The notes below the pieces were generated by a model. That model was given only the letters and a program-made list of their open reading frames with translations, ran no database searches and was not told where the DNA came from. Source: Siniperca chuatsi (Eukaryota > Chordata > Actinopteri > Centrarchiformes > Sinipercidae). Taken from it: a stretch of 64,000 nt of DNA. How positions within the stretch are numbered: position 1 is the stretch's first letter; each line of letters starts with the position of its first letter. Below are positions 55,701 to 64,000 of the stretch, piece by piece. Position numbers and translations under genes: made by a program. The DNA lies in the NCBI RefSeq assembly GCF_020085105.1, contig NC_058052.1:28575733-28639732 (forward strand). Reading direction: 5' to 3'.

Positions 55701-56564
55701 GTATCAGAGTAAACTTCGTAGTACTTTATATATTTCCATATGTTATGAAAATACATAAGAAAAGTGTACGTCATGTATCTATGGTGTGTGCATTGTTTCT
55801 TTATGATGTGAATGTTAATCTGTTAGTTTCAGAGTCTGGCCCCTGTGAACCGTCACTGGGGGTTTTCTGTTTGGACAAGAAAATCATTTTAAAAAATTAC
55901 CCGGGGGGAAAAATGCTCTAATTTATAATGAAATTTTGAAGGTTCGCAGACTTTGTTCCCTCCATTCGCCTCCATCAGCTCCAGACCTGAACCCATAAAC
56001 TCATAAAGTCCTGAATCAGATTCCCGAAGAAATATTTTCTTTCATTTAATCTCTCCTCGTGAGAACGATATGTCCTCATAAGTATAAAAAAACCAAGAAC
56101 ATACATCACATACTGCTAAAAACATATGTGGAGAGAGTGTGAGGGAGTGAACTTGACCTGAACTGATAATAAATGGGATTTGGAGGGCGAATGAACGGTA
56201 AGTTTGATGAGATCCAAAAAGCTTTGAGGCAGAAGAGAGCAGAGATAAAAACAGAGAGAGTACAAAGGGCTGCATTAATATCTCAATTAACGTTATCGGG
56301 GTGAATTAAAGAAACAATATCTTGTTAAATACTAACTGTGTGTCCTCACAGTGAACTCATTTATTCTTTTTACTGAACCATAAACAGGAAACATGGATTA
56401 TGACTCTGAGTAACATCTATTTAACATGTTGAGTATTAAAGAACAGCATTCGTTTAGTAAACAGATCACACCTCTTGCGACTATCCAACCTTATATTATA
56501 AATAGATTTGAAAAACACCTTCACGGCTTATGTTTTAGTATTCTTTTCCTCTTTTCCTCTAGCG

Positions 56565-56725
56565 CCACCATGAGGTTGACATCTGTGGTTCAAGCTGAAA
56601 AGTCTCAACAACTGCTGGATGGATTTTCATGAAATGCGGTTCATGATTCATGATCCCCTCAGGATGAACTGTAATAACTTCCTCTGACTTTGCATCTAGC
56701 GCCATCAGCAGGTCAACATGTTAAT
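56565..56725 (-). repeat. GATGGTGGCGCTAG family repeat, reversed copy
   Basis: CTAGCGCCACCATGAGGTTG, AGTTCATCCTGAGG-type and CATCTAGCGCCATCAGCAGG phrases on the complementary strand. Confidence 0.6.
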
Positions 56726-56886
56726 GTGTCCAACACTTATATATATATAATAAATATAATACAACTCTACAAGTTGACTCTCTAATAAAGAAATACCCAA
56801 AAAAGAGGAGGGAGGAGAGCAGGGCAGAGTACAACAGAGCGGCGTAGATTAAAGCAGAGAGTAGAAGTGCAATAAACGAGATGGTT

Positions 56887-56888
<2 letters not shown>

Positions 56889-56923
<35 letters not shown>
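56889..56923. repeat. (GT)17 microsatellite
   Basis: 35 bp GT run only 13 bp from the donor of the TM3-TM4 exon; read on the minus strand it places a CA-repeat directly inside the 5' end of the intron. Confidence 0.95.
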
Positions 56924-56924
<1 letters not shown>

Positions 56925-56936
56925 GTGTGTCCTCAC

Positions 56937-57140
56937 TCCAGCCGAAGAACGGCGGCAGGCTCCAGCCCAGAGTGTAGACCCAGCACGCCGTGAGGATGAG
57001 AAGGGCCCGTTTCCGTGACATCACGCCGATGGAGGTCAGAGGTCGCGTGATGACGAAGTAGCGGTCGACAGCGATCACCGTCAGCGTGATCATGGAGCAC
57101 ATCCCGAAGAGAGCGCCGCAGAACGCGTACAGCTCGCAAC
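56937..57140 (-). CDS. opn4: opn4 exon (TM3 to TM4)
   Basis: 204 bp. Two bases complete a Gly codon; then CELYAFCGALFGMCSMITLT, VIAVDRYFVITRPLTSIGVM, SRKRALLILTACWVYTLGWS, LPPFFGW and one base of Ser. CELY holds the disulphide cysteine and the tyrosine at the usual TM3 counterion position of Gq opsins; DRYFVITRP is the DRY region. Acceptor TCTTCAG, donor A/GTGAGG. Compared with mammalian melanopsin (CELYAFCGALFGISSMITLT) identity is high. Confidence 0.97.
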
Positions 57141-57171
57141 CTGAAGACAGAGCGAAGAAGATTACAGTTAT

Positions 57172-57390
57172 TTAATCAGAATCAGAATCAGAAATACTTT
57201 ATTGATCCCCGAAGGGAAACTCTTTGTTACAGCAGCTCGTCTTTACGTCAGTGCACACAGGAGAAAGTACTAGCAAACAATATGATACAGGTCAGAAAAT
57301 ACATTAAGTACCAGGTGGGTATAAGTATAAGATAAAATAAGTGTGAGGTACCAAGTGGGTTTACCGGTTGATGAAGATAATAGTGGCAGA
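57172..57390 (-). mobile_element. LINE 3' end, minus orientation
   Basis: Begins with CAGAATCAGAATCAGAAATA, then CTTTATTGATCCCCGAAGGG, TTACAGCAGCTCG, CAGTGCACACAGG and GTGGGTTTACCGGTTGATGA. Same family as 41565-41745. Confidence 0.82.
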
Positions 57391-58102
57391 GATACAGATA
57401 GATATCTTTGTCAACGCACTGACATCCTTTAGATTAAACATTTAAAGGGTTTGTTGTTTATCCGAATCGAGGGTCTACGGACAGAGGGCGTCGTGCTGCA
57501 CACATTGTAAAGAGCCCTGAGACAAATTCATGATTGGTGATATTGGGTTATATAGATAAAACTGACCTGACTTGACATGGATGAACCTAAGCTTAAGGAA
57601 TAACATTAAGGAATAAGGCAACCACGTATAACTGGCCTTAAGGGTGAAGCAGAAGATTACCGTTGAATACCAGGAATTTCCCAGGAATCACTTGCAGGAA
57701 TCTGAGATTTTTTGTATGTATGAGCTTCTGTGTGTTTGTATACTGAAGAATATTATATGTACTGAAACAAAGGCAGCTCCTCCAACCCTCGTAGATACGG
57801 TCCGACCCTGAAACGCAACCATGCAAATATTATCAAATAATCTGAAAAATATGAAACAATTTCATCAGAAAATTAGAATAAACTTAATTTTACGATTAAT
57901 TATCTGCAGTTATTTGTTTAAACTTCATTTTCATTTCTATTTGGGGGAAAATCATGCTCTTCTAAGTTTTTGGAACTACAGTTCCCACAATGCTTTGATG
58001 GCTGTAAACTGGAAGTGTGGAATTATGTTGCCATGGATTCAGTGAGTTAGCTGCACACTCGAGCCCCGTGTTTTTAGCCTATATTTGTTTCCATTTTGGC
58101 AG

Positions 58103-58257
58103 ATTGTCTCCATCAGAGCAGCCGAACCAGCAGTCAGCAGCTCCTGTCTGCAGTGGACCCGTGGACGGACAGACAGCTGTCTCTGGATCACTGTGAGACT
58201 GAAGGAAACTTAGAAACAGCAGGATTCTCAGGCAGGTTCTGCAGTTAGAAGGAGCGT
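58103..58257 (+). repeat. Interspersed repeat pair, copy 2
   Basis: Second copy of 27900-28062; its upstream part (58060-58100, TATATTTGTTTCCATTTTGG) also echoes 19650-19675. Confidence 0.8.
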
Positions 58258-59479
58258 TGTTTTCCCATGATGTCTGTGTGCTGACTCTGAGGAGGAGGCT
58301 TGGGCGGTATTTACTTTTTCATACCTTCCTGACATTTTACCGGGGTATACGGTATATGACTCCTTACCTCCGGCGTCACGCACAGACTGTATAAAACATG
58401 GACGTAGTGTCCGTGACGCCACTTGTGAAGCTCAACGAGGGCAGTCCCTGACGCCGGCTCTGACTGTGATCACAGCCAAACTGTGGCTCAATGAACTGAT
58501 CAGTACTCTGCACCTTCAAAGAGTTCAACAAGTTATTCTAATGTTTTATTATTTTAATACTGTATACTTTGTTTTAGTGTATTCTTACATTTACGTTCTT
58601 TTATGATGCTGTTATTATTATTATTATTGGATTCTGTAATTATGTTTTGAAAGGTGCTATACAAATAAAATGTATCATTATTATTAATCTAAGTTCAACA
58701 AGATAAATCAGTGCCTCCTCTGCTTGTCTTTCTCCTTTTCTTTCCACTGTGGGAATTAAAAACTAGAGCGAACCCACTCTGTCATATTAAAACGACCTCG
58801 GAGCGCCTCCCCGGGGAGACGGAGGAGGATCGGTTCAAATGCAAACACCTCGCCGTGTTTTTCTGAGCTGAAATTCACCAAGTCGCACTTTTTTTCCGTG
58901 GTGAGAAATGAAAACCGATCTGAAAGCCTGAAGGTGGAGGGCGAGAGAAGAGGGACGCAGATAAGGACTGGATCATAACAGATCTTCACTTTCTGCAGTA
59001 AAAAAGAAAGTGTGTAGAAAAGATAATAAACAGCTATATTCAGTTATATTAAGACCTTTGAGTTTACTGAGCGCTTTGACAGCAATTTATGCCACGCTTA
59101 CATTTCAGTGTAATTGAGTAGTTTTGTTTTGATGATTAATGGAAGAGGACAGAAGAAAAAACACAGTATAGTCCTCTTTGGACTCAAATGAACAGTTTAG
59201 AGGGGAAATATGTCTTTGGACACCTGAAACGTGACCAGCAGCCCCGAACAGATGCAGCTTCTTCGTAAGTCACAAGGGAACCACTGGTTTGATCTTAAAC
59301 AGTGCATTATATTTATATTATGTTTTGTTTGTGTACAATCTTAATCTGACTGTTACTTTCCACCACTGCCAAATGCTCACTACGTACTGCTCTCAGCTAC
59401 ATTACGACCACATGATGATGCCAGACAGGAAAGAAGAAACCAGTGGCTTAATCTACGGAGGGCCAAGGCACCAGCGACC

Positions 59480-60466
59480 TCGGTTTCCATCCAGGGGGTC
59501 AGTGTGGACATGGTAGAGGACTACAAGTACCTGGGAGTCCACATGGACAATAAACTGGACTGGACCAAGAACACTCAGGGCCAGAGCCGCCTCTGTTTCC
59601 TGAGGAGGCTGAGGTCCTTCAACATCTGCCGGACGATGCTGAGGATGTTTTATGAGTCTGTGGTGGCCAGTGCTGTCCTGTATGCTGTTGCAGGCTGAGG
59701 GCAGCAGGCTGAGGGTAGCAGGCTGAGGGCAGCAGGCTGAGGGCAGCAGGCTGAGGGTAGCGGACGCCAACAGGCTCAACAAACTGATCCATAAGGCCGG
59801 TGACGTTGTGGGGGTGGAGCTGGACTCTCTGGCGGTGGTGTCAGAGAGGAGGATGCTGGGTAAACTGCACGCCATCTTGGACAGCGTCTCCCACCCACTC
59901 CATGACGCGCTGGTCAAACAAAGGAGCGCCTTCAGCGGAAGACTCATCCCCCCACAATGCACCACAGAGCGCCACAGGAGGTCATTCCTGCCTGTGGCCA
60001 TCAGACTCTTTAACTCCTCCCTCTAAGGGTCAGTCTGTATGACCCGAAGTCACTAAACTGGACATTGATCATTAACATCTCTGCCATACTTGACATAATT
60101 GTGCAATATTCTGTGTTAATACTCCTGTGCAATATACTTAAATTCCCTATTTATTGATATTGATATTACTCATACCTCTATTACTGCTGTGCAATATCCT
60201 CCGTCTCATTATAAATAAGCTACACTTAACTTGACAGTTCATGCACTATTACCTTATACCGTATTATTATCATCAACTGGTAAAAAGTACTTCACACTTA
60301 TTTTAATTTTATACTTATACTCACTTTGTACTTAATGTATCTGACCTGTATTATAGTGTATTATATTTTTTGCTCAGTACTTCCTGTGTGCGCTGACGTG
60401 ACAGTGAGCTGCTGTAACGAAAGAGTTTCCCCTCGGGGATCAATGAAGTGTTTCTGATTCTGATGA
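59480..60466 (+). mobile_element. 5'-truncated non-LTR retrotransposon (jockey/CR1/Rex1-like), 3' part
   Basis: Plus strand encodes the end of a reverse transcriptase ORF2: MVEDYKYLGVHMDNKLDWTK, FLRRLRSFNICRTMLRMFYE, then after an internal 14-bp tandem repeat, ANRLNKLIHKAG, VERRMLGKLHAILDSV-like, HPLHDALVKQRSAFSGRLIP and RRSFLPVAIRLFNSSL before a stop. The RT catalytic core is missing and the repeat shifts the frame, so it is dead. The 3' UTR runs to CCCTCGGGGATCAATGAAGT and a TTCTGATTCTGATGA tail. It is the longest copy here of the family found reversed in the tRNA array and at 41.6 and 57.2 kb. Confidence 0.88.
59689..59762 (+). repeat. 14-bp tandem repeat inside the LINE ORF
   Basis: About five copies of GGGCAGCAGGCTGA (variant GGGTAGCAGGCTGA) inserted in the ORF2 tail region. 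Confidence 0.9.
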
Positions 60467-60508
60467 AGGACTCTGTGACGTCCTCAGACTGTGTGTGACG
60501 TCCGGTAC

Positions 60509-60642
60509 CTTTCTCTCCAAAGATCCACCTCTTGTGCATGCTGTTGATGAAGAAGACGGGCGCCTGGGTGACGCACATCAGCAGGTCTGTGATCGCCAGG
60601 TTAATGATGAACATGTTGGCGGGCGTCCGCAGGCTGCGACTC
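60509..60642 (-). CDS. opn4: opn4 exon (ICL1 and TM2; first exon found)
   Basis: 134 bp. First base completes an upstream codon; then SRSLRTPANMFIINLAITDL, LMCVTQAPVFFINSMHKRWI, FGEK and one base of Gly. SRSLRTPANMFIINLA is the TM1/TM2 signature shared with human melanopsin. Acceptor GTGTGTTGCAG (the polypyrimidine tract is replaced by a GT repeat), donor G/GTACCG. The preceding exon(s) with the N terminus and TM1 are not in 60.65-64 kb as far as I can read, so the gene is probably 5'-incomplete in this window. Confidence 0.95.
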
Positions 60643-63600
60643 CTGCAACACACACACACACACCGTTTAAGCCATGAGACCAGAAGGGTTTTCACGCCGT
60701 GGTACGAGGAGTTTCTCTGGTGTGTTTGGTGAAGCGTTTGCTGGCAAATGAAGTGTAGGAAATTATGAAATTAGAATTTACACGGACACAGGAAAGCTGG
60801 AAAGAAATTCAGGTTAAACTGGCTAAAACAAAAGTAAACACTGTTTGACCTTTCAAGACAGAAAGCTCAGAGTTTCACATCTTCACAGCACGAAAATGAC
60901 CCTCAAGCTACAAAGACAGGCCTGAAAGGTCCAATGAAACGGCGTGATGTATTTCCTGTTAAAGTGATGTATTTCCTGTTGAATCCAATGGGTAAACCAG
61001 TCCTCTGTTATGGAGACTAACACAGACGGATCCGACAGGACAGGCATGAAGGTGGGATGGTGATGACTTTAGTGGTCACTTAAGTAAAAGTAACAGAAGT
61101 ATTTTACTGTTGATGGCTGAGCTGTTGATTATTTAAACTAATGTTGGCTATCTAAAGGCCTTCTTCATCTATTTGTCAGTAAAAAGTAACAGCAGTAAAA
61201 GTACAGCACTTCCGTCTGAAATGTAGAAGATATAAAGTAAGCTGTGTTCAGTACGGTAAACCTACGTTCCACCACTGAGAGCGGTTGTGTATTTCTGCCT
61301 GATGTAAATCTCCACTCTGCAGCTGCGAGCTGTGAACCTCGACAGCAGCAGTCAACTGCCTTTGGATCGACGGCTCGATGGATCAGCTGTTCTGTGTTTC
61401 TGCCCAGAGATCTGGGTCGCTCTGGATTGAAACTGAATGGATAAACGAATGAAAGCTTTATAATAACTATGTCATCCTGCAAGCTAGTGCAGCGTGCACA
61501 GCGACAGATTACGCATCTTTCACGGTCCAATCTTCAGACCATCTCTGTCTCCAACAAAATTCAGAAATCACTGACAAAATCATTCACTTTGTAGCACTGG
61601 AAAACTCCAGCTGAATAATCCACCTTCTTTTCCTGACTTTTGACACAAAAGTTAACTAACTTAAACACATAAAATTAAACAGCCCACCAGAATATTTCAG
61701 GTTTTAGTCGAACCATTTCATGGAACATTAACTCTCTTAACTCTTCAGTACGAAACTCACTTTCCACCTTTCTCAGTCGGCTTTCCTCCTGAAAAGTTTG
61801 GAATCGACCTCAGTGGCCAGAGGAAGAACTAAAGGCCGTTGGCTAACGTGATTCAGGGCCGAACCGTTGCTTGATATGCACTTAACTTTGACAAGATATT
61901 AAATCTAAGCTTTTCTTGAAGTTTGAAGAAACACAAGTGTCTTTTAAAGCTGCAGAGGTTTTCAGACTGAGGTTCAATCAGAGCTGAGGGCGGAGTCTCT
62001 TTAACTTACAGGTGACTGGCCGGATTAATCGTGTGGCTACTAACTACACCCGCAGGCTCTGAGCTTCAGAGTCAGAAAGTCTGTTTTAGAGGACGACATG
62101 GAAAAATCACTTAGTGCCGCCTCAATCCTAAAACTAAGCGTTTAATCGATGGAACGCCCATCAGTGACCGGGTCTGACTGTCCCTTAAATAGTCCAATCA
62201 ATGTGTGGGCTGCACTCATCTTAAGTGCTCAAGCTTCTTCAAAAGACTCGAGCAAACGTCCCCCCCCCCCCGAGTTTCAGAGAAAGACATTTTCTGTGCA
62301 GTGATGGAAGATAAAAGAGCGCGAGGTCGATGAAAGCCGGCAGCCGGGACTCATTACAGCCGGAGGACGGGCGGACTCAGCGGTCCCTGTGCTTATCACA
62401 GCAGGAGGTTAAACCTCAGTCTGCTAGCCTCCGCAGCGTCACAGCAGTGTTTCCTCAGGTGCGTCTACAGGTGAAGGCTTTAGGAGAAACTCAAACACAC
62501 AGCTTTGCCCTTCAAAGATGTGACTTGATGGATGAAGGAATAAAACTAAATCCTTTCAGTGTGTGCAGACTGGCAGTCAGCCTTTCAAACAGCAAAACAA
62601 CATTTAGAAAACATTTCATGGGACTGCAGAAAAAACCAACTGGCGTTTTGTTGTAATTTTCTACATTTTTGTACTTCGTAATTATCACTTTACACCACTT
62701 GCGTGACAAGCATCTCTAAAATCAAACCCCTTCTGCCTGTCGTTGACTGAAGGAAGTGATTCGTGCCTTTCCTTCACCCTGTCTGGATTACTGAAACTCT
62801 ATATTCTGTATAAAAGCAGTAAATCGTCAGCAGTTGGTCCAACATGAAGCTGCTGGAACCACGAGAAGCAAACACAGCACCAGTATTTTAGCCTCCCTTC
62901 GCTCCCAGAAGACAGTTAAACTTCGCCCGTGCGAGGCGCACACTCAGCGACAGTTTGGTGTCACGTGGAACAAATGGCCGTTCAGAATCCGCACAGGTGT
63001 ATTTTCTTTTAAACGTCAGCTCAAACACACCTTTATAAACTGGCTGGTGTGAGTTTATATCTCCTGGACAACGTTTATATTGTTTCATTTATTATTTTAT
63101 GTCATTTGCTTTATACTGGGTGGCTGTATTCCTGTCTCTCGTGTCCTTTGTTGAAGCACCTGAGCATATCTGTGAAAACAAATCTCCCTCTGGGACAATA
63201 AAGACTATCTCTTGAGAAAAGTGCTATGCAAATAAAGTTATTATCATAAAGTGATTAGACCTTAAACTGCACACACTGGCTGACTGCTACCTGCTTTGTG
63301 GGGGTTTATTCAGCACGTTATTACTGATGAGATCCTGTCAGAGCCTCAGTGGGTCAGCTGTTGCTCACACGAGGACACAGACATTCAGTTTGAACTAAAT
63401 AACGGATTCACAGGAGAAGACAGGCCAGTGTTTCTATGTTTACATTCAGTGTTACTCGTGAAGACTATACATCAAAACGCTTTCATACTTGAACCACAAC
63501 AGAATGATACATCCACAAGCACTTTAAGATAAACAATTTATTTATTTTAGTTTCCTTTTTATTCGTTTATATTTGGTCTGAAATGTTATTTCCACTCCGG

Positions 63601-64000
63601 CCAGCAGTGCTCAGCATATTCTGCATCTCATTATTACGAGAGAACTCGACATTTCCAGATGTTTTCTAAGAACTATGAGATGCTGAGTCAGGAGATGTGA
63701 TAATCAGACACAGAAGCAGCCTAATAATTACAAGAAAAGGTTTTTTCCTTTGGTAAACAGATCGAGTTTCAGCAGCTGACTGAAAGACAGAACCGAAGAT
63801 TGTAAAGTATAAATGTTTTCTTGATCAACCTGACTGTTACTGTTAAACAATCATTAACTGCATTATCGATCACATTTTCAAGTTGCATAAAAATGCTGTA
63901 TTAGAAGTTAACTTAGTGTGTTTTAGTGTGTGTGTGTGTGTGTGTTCAGTACGTTTAGGGAAGCTGCAGTTTCTGACTTTCCGTCGTCTCCTGAAAGCGG
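60643..64000 (-). other. opn4 5' intron or upstream sequence
   Basis: 3.36 kb with no recognised exon. 61075-61265 is a TAAAAGTAC-type MITE trace, 62261-62271 a poly-C run, 62700-63250 an L2-type LINE relic, 63926-63945 a short GT run. The melanopsin N terminus (TM1 with a GN.xVxxxF pattern) was looked for on the minus strand and not found. Confidence 0.6.
62700..63250 (+). mobile_element. L2-type LINE 3' relic
   Basis: Plus-strand translation contains VQHEAAGTTRSKHSTSILAS (degenerate form of the VQNAAARLLTRT...P.L..LHWLP phrase of L2 elements) and, near 62965-63050, WNKWPFRIRTGVFSFKRQLK. The 3' end reads CCTCTGGGACAATAAAGACT and AGTGCTATGCAAATAAAGTT. Dead copy. Confidence 0.7.

Larger units (their letters stand above)
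55203..56936 (-). other. opn4: opn4 intron
   Basis: 1.73 kb with a TAAAAGTAC-type MITE (55505-55700), a reversed GATGGTGGCGCTAG-family copy (56565-56725) and a GT microsatellite (56889-56923). No exon seen elsewhere. Confidence 0.75.
57141..60508 (-). other. opn4: opn4 intron with LINE copies
   Basis: 3.37 kb, much of it retrotransposon: a reversed LINE 3' end (57172-57390), an interspersed repeat (58103-58257) and a LINE 3' segment (59480-60466). 57390-57940 and 58680-59400 show no recognised feature; 58590-58680 ends like a LINE tail (GGTGCTATACAAATAAAATG). Confidence 0.75.

Noticed and set aside
59453-60001. 182-codon minus-strand ORF opposite the LINE
   Set aside because: Shadow of the retrotransposon ORF on the other strand; the leucine/serine-rich part comes from the 14-bp tandem repeat.
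60650-64000. Melanopsin N-terminal/TM1 exon
   Set aside because: No minus-strand segment with a TM1 GN..V pattern and a suitable donor was found.

Overview
The window is nuclear DNA from a ray-finned (teleost) fish, most probably a percomorph. It contains spliced vertebrate genes with GT-AG introns, many long (GT)n/(CA)n microsatellites, fish-type LINE/hAT/MITE debris and vertebrate tRNA-Thr genes. There is no prokaryotic gene organisation.

Two protein genes are supported, both on the minus strand. The upstream one (45.4-60.6 kb) is a melanopsin gene, opn4. Nine exons can be joined with consistent phase, from the end of TM1 to a stop codon; the N-terminal exon(s) lie beyond 64 kb or were not recognised. 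The downstream one (5.8-31.6 kb, continuing past base 1) is ldb3 (ZASP/Cypher), a Z-disc PDZ-LIM protein. Its first four coding exons cover the whole PDZ domain and the ZASP-like motif; the LIM exons lie off the window. The order opn4 then ldb3 on one strand matches the arrangement in tetrapods as I know it.

Region by region (plus coordinates): 1-5.77 kb, ldb3 intron with MITEs and GT repeats; 5.77-11.1 kb, ldb3 coding exons 4, 3 and 2; 11.1-31.5 kb, the 20-kb first coding intron, which holds 12 of the 17 tRNA-Thr genes, eight of them in a tandem array of ~1.49-kb units (13.4-19.3 kb); 31.5-31.7 kb, ldb3 start exon; 31.7-45.4 kb, intergenic space with a possible CpG-rich noncoding ldb3 first exon near 36.5 kb, a 1,044-bp TTAA-flanked inverted-repeat transposon, four minus-strand tRNA-Thr genes and a degenerate tandem repeat; 45.4-60.6 kb, opn4 exons and introns, including a 1.27-kb CpG-dense minisatellite in the last intron, one tRNA-Thr gene and a LINE 3' end; 60.6-64 kb, opn4 5' intron or upstream sequence.

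The most unusual feature is the tRNA-Thr colony. Seventeen intact-looking genes are all threonine isoacceptors (9 CGT, 6 AGT, 2 TGT). Part of them were amplified as a composite unit carrying a LINE 3' fragment, a hAT transposase relic, two full tRNA genes and one 3' tRNA fragment, and one tandem copy has a CGT-to-TGT wobble-base change. No link between the tRNA genes and the functions of opn4 or ldb3 is implied by the sequence.
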